Of a stretch of DNA of 64,000 nucleotides, positions 32,841-45,054 are shown piece by piece. The stretch is from assembly GCA_035610835.1 (NCBI GenBank), contig CM069448.1, positions 33,923,652-33,987,651 on the forward strand, written 5' to 3'. Numbering within the stretch: position 1 is the stretch's first letter; every line of letters starts with the position of its first letter. The translations under genes were made by a program, and so were the position numbers. The DNA is from Ophiura sarsii (Eukaryota; Echinodermata; Ophiuroidea; Amphilepidida; Ophiuridae). The notes beneath the pieces are model-generated. The model saw only the letters and a program-made list of their open reading frames with translations. It did not search any database and had not been told where the DNA came from.

Positions 32841-34055
32841 AGTTATCAGGTACTAAATACGCTCATAATAATACAAATATAATACCAACTTAAAAATATT
32901 TAAAATTACAAATTTAGAGATTAATGTCTCCTCTTCAAGTTGAGATATTGTTCACAAAGATCGGTTATTGATTAATAACACTAACACCTGTTTTCCATCA
33001 GCTAGATGATTTTCTAATACTGAGGACCTGAGGTTGTGATATATTTTAAGTACGGCGCTTCGTAATTGATCCACATGAAGCAATGGAACGATTTCATATC
33101 ATTAACAAAGCTGTGAAGCCCTTGAATTACACACAGCACAGACAGCGCCGCGTAATATACCATTTTGAAATCAAAGCTTTTTCAGACTGGGCTTTTGTTA
33201 AATCTAATCGCGCCCTCTATAGTTACCCAAACGCAGTATAATTAAAAAGCTTAGTCATTTGGCAAAGAGAGGAGCCCTCTATGTCTTCAAAAACTAGGGT
33301 TTTGTGTTTTTGTAGTGCTCTCCTTTGTTATATTACTCATAGTCAGTATGAACGAGGCTAATGTTGATCCCCTTTGTAAAGAAACTACTTTGTTGATTCA
33401 CATCTAAATAGACATTACCGCGCAACACCCAATGTTAAGTACAAAGCACGTTTTTTAGGTTTCTAAATCATTTTTAGCAAATAAACCATCCGGTTTGTGA
33501 CCAAAATATTTGAATATATGCCTATCTCATGCAGGCACGTAGCGACCAGTAAATCTAAATTAATGGAAGTCTAGTTTGAGAAAATTTCACATTTTCAATT
33601 TTAAAGCAAAGTAATCCGCAGTACCAAACTGAAAACATATTTGGATAGACAAAACTTGAAGAATTATTTTGATATCAAACTTGATCCCTTTCCTGAAGCT
33701 TTTAGGTATACGCCACACGCTGAAAGGTTTGGTTACATAATTGACAATATCATACAATTGTTTAACCTCCACGACGTAAGGTGTACGTCGCTACATGTTC
33801 GTCACATTCTATTCAGGTCATTCTTTGCAAAGAGACTTTCATTTATGTTATGTACAATGACAATGTACACAACAAGGATTATTTCAATCAGAAATTAATA
33901 TGAATCACCACGGAAAACCTTATTTCTCTTCACTACCTGCATGTATTCCTCTCTCCCGTCACTTCATAACCCTTACTCCCCATCCCCGGTGTGTTTTTGT
34001 TAATTAAACTATCAGGGGAGAAAAACGGGTCAAATTATAGGGGGAAATCAGCCTC

Positions 34056-34129
34056 CGCACGCGCCGCGAAACGAACCTGGGCCGCGTGCGTGAAAGTCTG
34101 ATGCTCTATCGATACTGAGCTACACGGGG
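34056..34129 (-). other. tRNA-like segment (right arm)
   Basis: This is the complement of the tRNA-like segment at 29460-29532, with small changes. The B-box region reads GGTTCGTTTC, so the match to a tRNA is even weaker here. Confidence 0.5.
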
Positions 34130-34379
34130 GATGTTACAAAAACTTTAGGAGTTTTCACAAGTTGAACCATGCGCTAAGCGTCGCACAAGATTGATGGGGC
34201 CGCCGCGCGGTACAAGATTGTAGCACTGTCGGGTTTTGTAAATTCCAGGAAGGTAAGGGTTATTAAGCGCATTTTCATAGTAAGCGTTTATATGAAAGTG
34301 CAGTTTTACAGCTCGGAATTACACCTCATATATATTTATAAGGGTATCCTCTTTTTTTGATTGGTTCATTTCTAGGAAT

Positions 34380-34610
34380 AAGTGTACTACTATTTCCGAT
34401 ACTGGAACACCCAGTATCGTTCGATACTGTTACAAAGTGGGTGTTCCAGTATCGGACGATATTGGGACATATAATTTGTACCAGTAGGCCTATCACTCGA
34501 TACTGTAACACAATTTGATGTTCCAGTATTGACCGATACTGTAACAGTAAAATCGTACCAGTATTGAACAATACTGGTATACCAGTATCTGGGACCTAAA
34601 AAACACTTTT
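34380..34610. mobile_element. CCAGTATCG-palindrome MITE, copy 3 (right arm)
   Basis: It runs from AAGTGTACTACTATTTCC to TCTGGGACCTAAAAAACAC and contains about five palindromic units, some decayed. It is the inverted partner of 28914-29204. Confidence 0.8.
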
Positions 34611-34902
34611 CCCCGTAAATATTGTACGGCGACGCCAAGTACGTTGTTAAAGATTTGCCGGCGAACAACAACTGAAATGGCGTCGACTGCTGAAGACTTG
34701 CCGACGAGATTTGCGAACTAACAGACGCAGATTTGAGGCTTCATTTAGATAATTACGATTCTGCATCTACAAGGACAGCAGATTACAGAGAAATATGCTC
34801 CGTTACGGACACACCGGCAATTCGGATACACATTGGAATTGTTTCGATAAATTGAAAGACAGTTCGTTGGGCCTTCAAGTCCTGAAAGTTGCAAGGATTT
34901 GG

Positions 34903-35027
34903 GGTGATAGTATCGACCGATACTGGAACAGTAAAATCGTACAAGTATCGAGCGATACTGGCAACTTTTATGTTCTAGTATTGAACGATACTGGTATACC
35001 AGTTTGTGGGATCTAAAGAACACTTTT
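34903..35027. mobile_element. CCAGTATCG-palindrome MITE, partial copy 4
   Basis: About three palindromic units and the GGGATCTAAAGAACACTTTT end lie inside a local direct duplication. 34611-34902 resembles 35028-35280, sharing TATTGTACGGCGACGCCAA, GGCGAACAACAACTGAAATG and CACACCGGCAATTCGGATAC. Confidence 0.75.
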
Positions 35028-35563
35028 CCCTGTAAATATTGTACGGCGACGCCAATTACGTTGTTAAAAATTTGCCGGCGAACAACAACTGAAATGGCGT
35101 CGACTGCTAAACACTAAGCGAACTAACAGACGCTGATTTGAGACTTCATTTGGATAATTAAAATTCTGCATCAACCAGGACAGCAGATTACAGAGAAAAT
35201 ATGCTCCGTTAAGGACACACCGGCAATTCGGATACACATTGGAATTGTTTCGATAAATTGAAAGACAGTTTTAAAGGTACATCCTAATTTGCATAGAATT
35301 TGCATATTATTGAAATTAAATTTGCATTTGCACGCCTTTGATACGACATATCGACTTCTGGTAAAATGCAAGCTTTGGACAACATATCATGCTATCAAAT
35401 AATACCAATATTGGGAGACAGGAGACAGGACTGCGATTTCAGCTATCACACACCCGAGACCGGGCCCTTCGAGGTATTCCAAGACGTCTTCATCAATCAC
35501 GTGACCCTACATTATCAGCGGGTCAGTTGCCTAATGAAGTGTGGTGGTATCATACGCAATGTA

Positions 35564-38432
35564 CAGTCGGAACGTATTAGGTACGAGGGCGTCCTAATGT
35601 AAACACGAAAAATTCAAATTTAGTCGATTACCTATTTATAAATAACTAACACTTATTTAGGACGAAATATATACAAAAGGAGACCGCTGATCGTTTACCC
35701 ACCAACCTACAATGAAGCATACATCTATTTTACTTCATACTGTTTTATCGAATCAATATATTCAGACACCAACGACCCGAAATGTGAGATTTCATGCTAC
35801 TGCATCGGCGTAAAAACTGACATGAACTGGAAGAAATGGTAGCCAATTTTAGATGAAAACGTCCGTCGTAAATCCCTTATTTTACAACGTCGTAAAAAAT
35901 CCATCTATACAGTGGCACATTATAATGAGTTGTTTGATATCCTTCGTGTTTGAAATAGTAATAGTGTTTAAGACGATTTTTGCCGCATCATTTGAAGCCC
36001 GATGTGAAGCTCAATTGTAGTGACCAAAATTTGGCACTTGACAATAAAGTGTTTGAATCTCCCGTTTATAACTAGTTTCCCTTGATAGCGTAGATGGTAA
36101 AGCGTTCGCTTGAAGAATGGGAGGTCCGGGGTTCGATCTTGCACAATGTCACGGATTTTTTTTCTCTCATCAAAATCAATTTTGTTGGGTTTTTAATCTA
36201 TTTATGATTGTTTTATATGATGATTTATGATGACCATGTTTCTTACCCGATATTCCGTCTGGGTGCGATTGTGCTCAGGTTATCCCTTCACCCACTCAAA
36301 TATTAGTTTCAAAAGACACAATCATACGCATAATGAGGAAAATCAGGTGTAAGTGCAGCAAAACATTGTCATGAAAACCATCTTCTAAACGTCACATCAT
36401 GGGCCGTCCGTGACTCCGTGTGTATAGGAAAAAAATACGTCGCGTCTTTTATACCAGGAAATACAATACAACTTTAAAGTCTCTCTGATCCCGAGCACTA
36501 TGCCGAGGTTTGTTTGTTGCTTTGGGATTATTTATACTAGAATGGTGGGGATCTGTTAACTTATGAAAAAGAAATGAACCAAACATTCATAAATAAATCA
36601 CACACAAAAAATGATCAAGGGAAACTAGTTATATCCGTGAGATTTAAACACTTCATCAATTCTGTTTCTAGAGCCGCATGATGCAAAAACATCATTTATT
36701 CTGTTAGATAAAAAGGATATCACAGTTATTTAGCTCATAAGTTGAAAAAGATTTCCCTCGAAAGATGTCCCTCCTATGCACAAAGCCTGCAATCCGCACA
36801 AACATCAAAATATAATGCGATCGCATATGAATGGACAATGGACAAAATGCCAATGGTTCCAAATTTTACTCTCTCTTACAATCTGTTTTTATCTACTTAA
36901 ATGTTCACGTCGTAAAATCGATTTAGGAAATAATAATGACTAAAACCCTCATTTATCTGAATATGTGACAATTTTGTAATTTCGCTGTTTAAGACAGCTG
37001 TTTGTCAGATCAATGTAACACTACTTTTGTAACATTTCACTTTCGATATCGACAAAATTGCAAACTTCCCATGTAAATACTCTGCTTGTGAATGTCTGAG
37101 ACTGGTTTTAATAAGTTAGTAGACATATTGTATTATTAGGAATATTTCAAGACATTAATCTCCAAAAAAGACTTATATTTGACCTCAAGATCACTCTTGA
37201 AAATGATAGTTCAGATTCCGCGGGAGTTTAAGGGAAGTGTCAACCCTATTATTTTGATGATCAACTTTTGCTTCTAAGTTTGAGAATATTGAATAAAAGT
37301 ACATAAAAAGTATACATTTATAGAAAGGAAATTTGATAAGGAATCCGATGGTGATATCAATGTGATACCAAATAAACTAAATTTTGAGAAATGAACCAAA
37401 AAGCGATTGTTTTACCCCAAATTTTTCAGACAGCATAACTATAAAATAAAAAATGGTAATTTGTTCTTATATACATTTTTGTAAACAAGACAATTTTGTC
37501 TAGGAGGCATTTTTTTCTTTTTCCAAAATAAGGCTTAGTTTTGGAAATATTGCTAAAAACATCAGGAAAGTGTAAAAGTCGTGTTTTTTTGCATACATTT
37601 CGCTAGAAATGGATTCATATCTCGAGTTTAAAATCCATAATCGAAAAAATAAAAAATTGCCTCCTAGCGCTGAAAGTCCTCTACACAATGGTAATAAAAG
37701 CTTACCTGATAGTTTGATATTTTTTTAGTTAGCTTGTCTGAAAATTCGTAAAATTCCTTCAAATTTGAACTTTTAGAAAACATCGATTTAGTAAAAATAT
37801 TGACATTTTACACCATTTAAAGCTAAATATTCATGGAATACAAGGGCGTGTGACCTAAAAGGCGAGTATACTATTATGAACAATCAAAATAAACTATCAG
37901 ATTCAATTTATATTGTCACAATGTGAAGAAATTGGAAGAAAACTGAAATTTAAATGATCGTAAGATAGGCCTTTGTTTACATTTTTAGACATTGTTTTGC
38001 GCTCTTTTGTTTTTCGCGTCTACGTCGCAGATATAAAGCGGCGCGTCTAGTATTACGCGCGGGAAGTTTCAGCGCGCGACGCAATGATCGAACAGCTGTC
38101 GCAGCATTTGAAAAGCGCGGAACTCCGCTTAAATTCCCGCCAAATAACCATGCGCCTTTTCCTGACTCAAACTTACCAAAAAAACAATTTAAAATCACCC
38201 AAAAGAACGGGAAATAATCGCTTCCGATTAGTAACTTATGATGGTAATGATAGAATACATATAAAAGTATAAAATAATTGAGAAATGTGAAATTCAATTT
38301 TTGAAACAAGTGCCGGGTTGACACTGCCCTTAACTCGGTTTTAGTACCGAAAGTGCGCGGTTCACAATTGCGAAGTTCGTTTCGGTAATAATTGACCTTT
38401 TAACGGTTATTCGGCTAAGAGGCGTTCCGACT
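35564..38432. mobile_element. 2.87-kb element inserted in right arm, TIR AGTCGGAACG
   Basis: The left arm keeps the empty site. Here ATGTA is present at both boundaries (35559-35563 and 38433-38437) and the ends are 10-bp inverted repeats AGTCGGAACG/CGTTCCGACT. It holds an inner inverted pair (36047-36085 with 36615-36653) and a tRNA-like segment. A CpG-rich stretch lies at about 38015-38110, covered by a 115-codon minus-strand frame (37977-38324) of no recognised family. No transposase is seen, so the superfamily is unknown. Confidence 0.75.
36080..36148 (+). other. tRNA-like segment inside the 2.87-kb element
   Basis: CTTGATAGCGTAGATGGTAA, then AGCG, resembles an A box, and GGTCCGGGGTTCGATCTT resembles a T-arm with a B box. 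The acceptor and anticodon stems do not form convincingly. It may be a SINE promoter remnant. Confidence 0.4.
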
Positions 38433-38915
38433 ATGTAGCAGTTGTAAAAGTAAGTTCCAGTATTGATCTTATTATATCATTTTATTGGGATAAAAAGTTG
38501 AAATCATCATGCTTATTTTTGCATAAATTTACCCAGTTTAATTTATTTGCACAATCTTCCGTTTTGGTTACTCTTATTAATCAATATAATTGGCGTTTGT
38601 GGTGAATATTTCGGCCCGAAAACCAACTCCTCCACTTTTCACATTTTGACAATCACCATAGAGTGCGTGATGCCGGGTGGCCCTAAATGAACTGAATACC
38701 TACCATATCAATATTTTACGACTGAAGATGAATGAATGACATCGATCAGATATGACGGATATGATATTATCATTAATATGACGACAGTCGAGAACATGTT
38801 GTTGATTTGAGTCAATTAATTAGGGTACCATTCTAAATCATAAATACCATGACGATTACGTTAAAGTATCCACAACTTATCTCTTAATATAACACAAATC
38901 CACAATGTAATAATA

Positions 38916-39290
38916 CGAGGGTCGTACAATAAATTCTACCTCCTACCTCATAACTTTGCTAACTATTATAAAACCAGTCTTATAATATATTCAACAATTG
39001 TAGCTTTAAAACAGCAACGAATTCTTAACAAATTGGTCTGAGTAGCTTTGATTTACTGGTTGTCTTGTCTGGAGATGAGGTGAAAGCCGAATGTACATTT
39101 AGCTTGACGGGAACGGTTGAAAAACAGCAACATATCTTCTGAGTACTGATTGCTGATCATATGGCCAAATCTAAGAGACAGACATACCTATTGGTCAAGT
39201 AACAGTTCTAAATTTCAGATAGCTTTTCAACAGACTATAAACAATACAAGGGACTGATTTGGTCTGATAAATATGCCCGCTGATTAGCCA
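38916..39290 (-). mobile_element. Mariner-type element fragment (right arm)
   Basis: CGAGGGTCGTACAATAAATT begins after TA (38914-38915), and the fragment is the complement of the right third of 25358-26329. The rest of the element is missing from this arm. Confidence 0.75.
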
Positions 39291-39617
39291 GAACCAGATC
39301 AGGACAACCCTTAAAGTTTAACCCTTGATTAATTTAAATGTACAGAAAAGGTATACAATGCTCTTAATATGAAAGAAATTTGTGTTATTTATGATTTGTA
39401 GACTATAAACTTATATTTAACCAAAGAACCCTGGTATTTACTGTAATAGTAAGATTTGACACAACTTTTCTATTTTCACCACTTCTGGAACAAATGCACC
39501 GAATATAGCTAGCAGACAGCAATTTGGAGAGTGTAATAGTATTCGACGTCCAGTTGCAGAAACAAATGAAGGTCATCCCCAACAAAATGGGCGTTCTTTT
39601 GATGGAAGACATCAGTA

Positions 39618-39948
39618 CACTGCAAAAAGGTTGCTTAAATATTTACTCAACATTTTACACAACGTTGTTGAAGTATGCAACCGCTTAACAGTTGCGTAAA
39701 ATTTACCCAACACCGTTGGATAACATGTTTTCACCAACAGTTGAACAATTCAAGTTACTCAGCAGTTGCGCAATTTTAATTACACAACAGTTGGGTATTA
39801 GTAATTAACCATTTGTTGGGCATTTTGTGACTGTTGCTTAATTTGTGAATTGTTTTCATTCAGATTTTTGTACTAATTTTGTTTTGCAATGTTGTGTCGA
39901 TGCGCCTGGAGCAACAATTGTGTTGAATGTTGGCGCATTATAAGCTGC

Positions 39949-39984
<36 letters not shown>

Positions 39985-41069
39985 CATATTGAGCATTTTT
40001 GTATAGCAACTGTTGCTTAATTTATCAAATACAGCCATATGTCGGGTATTTTATTTGTGTCAAGTTTTTATTATATATTGAGCATTTGAGCATTGAGCAT
40101 ACAACACGCAGTAGGCAAAATAATGTGAATTCTGTGCGATGCAGCAGAGCTACATACATCACTTCCTCCCGGTAGTTAACCAGTAACTTGTAATGGGAAT
40201 TATAGGCGATGCAGCAGAGGTACATACACTATTAGAGCTGCATACACTATTCCCGTTCGGAAGTGAATCTGTAATTTATTTTAACATGTTATTAAACTAT
40301 TATGCTTCAATGGTGTTTTTACTGTGAACGTTTGCCAAACGTAGTCTTGCTATCTGGGTATGAAGGTATAAATAGTCCATATTATATAATACATAAACAT
40401 ATGTATGTGATTCTTTTGGTGCAAAATAGATCACATGACATGAACTATTCAGTATATGTCCATGTCGTGTATTTTTTTGGCTATAAAAATCGACTATTCA
40501 ATATTCATCGCTAGTGAAGTCGCTATACCACCGTTGAAATGATATTCATAAACAAATATATGTCAAACAAGGATGGCAATTTTAAACTATTTGTCAGTGT
40601 ATTCCGTTTTGGATGCCAAGACAGAATAAATCTAATTGTGGTCCTGCGCTGCAAAATGGTTGCTTAAATATTTACTTAACATTTTACACAACGTTGTTCA
40701 AGTTAGGCAATTATATTCACTCAACAGTTGTTCAAGTATGCAACAGTTCACGAAATTGGCTTTTTTGGACAACAGTTGCCTAAAATTCACATGTGCGTAC
40801 CTTGCATCAACTGTTGCGTGATTGTCCTCAATGCTCATGCAACAGTTGCCAAAGTGGAAAATTTTTACGCAACATATTTTAGCAACAGAAACAGTTTCCA
40901 CCAACATTTTAAGGACATTGTTTTCGACGAATTGCTCAACGCTGGGGATTTTTTACTTTTATACAACGCCTAACTTTCTACATATATTGAATGAATTTTA
41001 ATCAACACGTCAACCAACGGATGATAAAAGTACTTTTAGCAACGTATTTTAAGCAACCTTTTTGCAGTG
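39618..41069. mobile_element. MITE with CAACTGTTG/CAACAGTTG motifs and TA duplication
   Basis: TA (39616-39617 and 41070-41071) flanks the inverted ends CACTGCAAAAAGGTTGCTTA and AAGCAACCTTTTTGCAGTG. About a dozen variants of CAACAGTTG or CAACTGTTG fill 39650-39850 and 40690-40860. A second internal left-like end (CTGCAAAATGGTTGCTTAAA at about 40649) suggests a nested or duplicated copy. An (ATT)n run lies at about 39951-39984. No transposase is present. Confidence 0.8.
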
Positions 41070-41149
41070 TATCTTCAAAGAAAACAAGGACTTGAACAAA
41101 GCAGTCGCTTTGTTGTCTCTAATTATTTAATTTCCCGCTTTTGTCTTAA

Positions 41150-41440
41150 AGGGACACTAAGAGATGTGTTGGAGGCTGCGCCCTCAATTATGATAAAAAC
41201 TGGGATTGGTATATTTTTACAGTTGTATTACAAGCATTAAGAAAAATCAGCCCTGTCCCCCTGCAGCACGCGTGATACATAACGCGAACCAGATTTACAT
41301 AGAGGGCGTTTTTAAGAAAAGGTTCAATTAATAGCGATGGAATTGTTTTAATCATGTTTTGCTTGAGTAAAAGCAACACTAATGGTAATGTTTAATGTTC
41401 ATCTTGACTTCTGAAATCTTCAACACTACTTTGTGTCCCT
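41150..41440 (+). mobile_element. TTAA-flanked MITE family, complete short copy
   Basis: TTAA occurs at 41146-41149 and 41441-41444. The ends are AGGGACAC and GTGTCCCT. The body carries CTGCGCCCTCAATTATGATA and CACGCGTGATACATAACGCG. It is 291 bp and non-coding. The TTAA target is reminiscent of piggyBac-type elements. Confidence 0.85.
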
Positions 41441-41926
41441 TTAATCATAAAATTAAAAGATTATTGAAAACTATTGTTTGGTATTTCTATAGAAAGTGAA
41501 AAATGTTAGGTCATTTTTCAAAAAATTGACAAATAAATATAGATATTTGTGTTAAAGATCTATCTTTTTATTTAAGTTCAATATTTATTCTGACATATTC
41601 TAACAATTTATACGCTGTTCTTCAAGTTAGAAAAAACTGCATGTTTCTATGTTGTTGTTAATGATACTATTTTTTCGACCCAAATATTTTACTAGCAGAC
41701 ACTTAGACCCGTCTTTTTTAATAGCACATTAATTGCAATGTGTATCGTTCTTGCCGGTTCCCTGTTGGTACCGTGGAATCTGCTCCCCTAAAAGTCTGCC
41801 GCAATTATTTAAAGAATAAGAAACGGGTTTCCATGATGGAAGTGGCTAAACAGCCGATGACGGCCAGCCATTTCGAGAAAACCTATACAGCCGATGATGT
41901 TAAATGACTCACACTCGCAAGTCTTT

Positions 41927-42043
41927 CCCCATGCACCTCGGCCCTCCGGCGCCTGCGGTTCTGTTTCTTACTTCTGTTACTTACCTGCGGTAGCGCTAGT
42001 AAGAAACAGAACCGCAGGCGCCGGAGGGCCGAGATGCATGGGG
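41927..42043. repeat. GC-rich 45-bp inverted repeat, right arm only
   Basis: 41927-41971 and 41999-42043 are complementary with one mismatch (blocks CCCCATGCACCTCGGCCCTC and GGCGCCTGCGGTTCTGTTTC). The left arm has only one copy of the segment (about 24594-24634). The duplication therefore arose after the palindrome formed. Confidence 0.9.
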
Positions 42044-42274
42044 CCGACTGAACAGAATTCCTCCGGTATAGTGGGTCAAATTTAGATTGGCCCCGCAGGG
42101 CTATGGGATAGAACTGTGCCGCCTGGATGATGCTACAACGAGGTTAGCGTTTATTCCGTATAGAAGAACACATCATCGGCTGTATAGTTTTTCCCGAAAT
42201 AGCTGCCCGATCATCGGCTGTATCGCTTCTGGCTTGTATGCCTTCGATGAAATTGTTCTTCTGCCAGGGTAATT

Positions 42275-43614
42275 ATATTAGTCGAGAAACGACTAATATA
42301 CTGTATTCTACCTGTTTCTTCTTATATTAGTCGAGAAACGACTAATATACTGTATTCTACCTGTTTCTTCTTTCTTCTTCTTACCTTGATTTTTTCAAAA
42401 ATCGAGGTACTCTATCTCTGCCGTTTCTTATATTAGTCGAGAAACGACTAATATACTGTATTTGTCCTGTTTCTTCTTCTTTCTTTCTTTTTCTGTCATG
42501 GGACCTATAGCTCCGTAACCGTTGAGCTGATTTTGACCATATTTGGTCATAAGAACCCTTATGTGCACCACTACTCAGGTTGAAAAGCATAAGGGGTCAA
42601 AGGTCACACAGGGGTCACTAGGGGTCAAAACGTGATTTTCACCTTAAAACGCATTTGCAATTTAGTGAAATGACCTAGGATCGTCAAAATTGGTCCACAT
42701 ATTCCTTTTGACCGTACGCATGTACAAAAGAACGGTTTTTAAAATTAAAAATCATTTGGGGTCACTAGGGGTCAAAATGTAAATTTTCACTCCATTCACT
42801 CAAAATGCTACTTGTCCGAGAGGAAATGACCTATGATTGTCAGAATTAGTCAAAAGGTTCCTCTCATCCATGTTCATATAGGGTCCTTCTCCACTAAAAG
42901 TGACATGTCACACGGGGTCACTAGAGGTCATTGAACTTTACAAGTGAAAATCTTAAAACATGCTCCGATTTTGACGGGACTACCTTTTTCTTGTGCGCAT
43001 TGATCAGCCAAGCAAAAAAGTCAATTACAAGTTTTGGGTCAAAGGTCAAGAAAAGGTCACTAGGGGTTAAAACGTGATTTTCACTAAAAACGCATTTGCA
43101 ATTTAGTGAAATGACCTAGGATCGTCAGAATTGGTCAACATATTCCTTTTGACCGTACGCATGTACAATAGTTCGGTTTTTAAAATCAAAAAATATTTGG
43201 GGTCACTAGGGGTCAAAATGTAAATTTTCACTCCATTCACTCAAAATGCTACTTGTCCGAGAGGAAATGACCTATGATTGTCAGAATTAGTCAAAAGGTT
43301 CCTCTCATCCATGTTCATATAGGGTCCTTCTCCACTAAAAGTGACATGTCACACGGGGTCACTAGAGGTCATTGAACTTTACAAGTGAAAATCTTAAAAC
43401 ATGCTCCGATTTTGACGGGACTACCTTTTTCTTGTGCGCATTGATCAGCAAAGCAAAAAAGTCAATTACAAGTTTTGGGTCAGAGGTCAAGAAAAGGTCA
43501 CTAGGGGTTCAACTGTATTTATTTACTCCATTTACCACTCGAAGGGGTTAACATGTAACACACCCGACTAATATTCGTGATCTCCGATCACAGGTCATGT
43601 CTAGTATGTTTTTG
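42275..43614 (+). repeat. Array unit 1 with three nested 5' ends
   Basis: The 5' palindrome (TATATTAGTCG stem) occurs three times, near 42275, 42324 and 42430. Each is followed by ACTGTATT and a TTTCTTCTT run, which suggests repeated insertion into the TT of an earlier 5' end. The unit ends in the GTGATCTCCGATCAC hairpin and CTAG. Confidence 0.8.
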
Positions 43615-45054
43615 TATTTGGTTGACAAAAACAAGAAATCTTTTTTCTTCTGTCATGAGACCTATAGCTCCGTAACCATTAAACCGATTTTGACCAGATT
43701 TGGTCATAAGAACCCTTATGTGCACCACTACTCAGGTTGTAAAGCATAAGGGGTCAAAGGTCACACAGGGGTCACTAAGGGTCAAAACGTGATTTTCACT
43801 TAAAACGCATTTCCAATTTAGTGAAATGACCTAGGATCGTCAAAATTGGTCCACATATTCCTTTTGACCGTACGCATGTACAAAAGAACGGTTTTTAATA
43901 TTAAAAACCATTTGGGGTCACTAGGGGTCAAAATGTAAATTTTACTCCATTCACTCAAAACCCTACTTGTCTGAGGGAAAATGACTGATGATACTCAGAA
44001 TTAGTCAAAAGATTCCTTGGATCAATGTTCATATAGGGTCCTTCCACACTAAAAGTGACATGTCAAACAGGGTCACTAGGGGTCATTGAACTTTACAGAG
44101 GGAAAATATAACGCATGCTCCGATTTTAACCGGGTTTCTTTTATTTTGTGGGCATTGATGAGACAAGAACAAAAGTCAATTATGCCGTTAAGATCAAAGG
44201 TCAAGAAAAGGTCACTAGGGGTCAAAATGTACATTTTCACTCCTCGCACTCAAAATACTACTTGTCCAAGAGATAATGACCTATAATTGTCAGAATTTGT
44301 CAAAAGATTCCTCTTATCCATGTTCATATAGGGTCCTTCTCCACTAAAAGTGACATGTCACACGAGGTCACTAGAGGTCATTGAACTATACAGGTGAAAA
44401 TCTTAAGACATGCTCCGATTTTGACGGGATTACTTTTTTCTTGTGCGCATTGATCAGCCAAGCAAACAAGTCAATTACAAGTTTTGGGTCAGAGGTCAAA
44501 AAAAGGTCACTAGGGGTCAAAACGTGATTTTCACTAAAAACGCATTTGCAATTTAGTGAAATGACCTAGGATCGTCAGAATTGGTCAACATATTCCTTTT
44601 GACCGTACGCATGTAAAATAGTTCGGTTTTTAAAATCAAAAAATATTTGGGGTCACTAGGGGTCAAAATGTAAATTTTCACTCCATTCCCTCAAAATGCT
44701 ACTTGTCCGAGAGGAAATGACCTATGATTGTCAGAATTAGTCAAAAGATTCCTCTCATCCATGTTCATATAGGGTCTTTCTCCACTAAAAGTGACATGTC
44801 ACACGGGGTCACTAGAGGTCATTGAACTTTACAAGTGAAAATCTTAAAACATGCTCCGATTTTGACGGGACTACCTTTTTCTTGTGCGCATTGATCAGCC
44901 AAGCAAAAAAGTCAATTACAAGTTTTGGGTCAGAGGTCAAGAAAAGATCACTAGGGGTTCAACTGTATTTATTTACTCCATTTACCACTCGAAGGGGTTA
45001 ACATGTAACACACCCGACTAATATTCGTGATCTCCGATCACAGGTCATGTCTAG
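43615..45054 (+). repeat. Array unit 2
   Basis: It begins TATGTTTTTGTATTTGG in place of a T-rich start, then CCTATAGCTCCGTAACC. It contains four or five GGTCACTAGGGGTCA-type minisatellite periods and ends in the same hairpin and CTAG as unit 1. Confidence 0.8.

Noticed and set aside
29574..33898. Matching 76-85 codon frames around 29.6-30.0 and 33.6-33.9 kb
   Set aside because: They are the two arms of the large palindrome. The protein is unrecognised and the similarity follows from the DNA duplication.
37977..38324. 115-codon minus-strand frame
   Set aside because: It lies in the 2.87-kb element, has a low-complexity Arg-rich end and no recognised domain, and is only weakly supportable.
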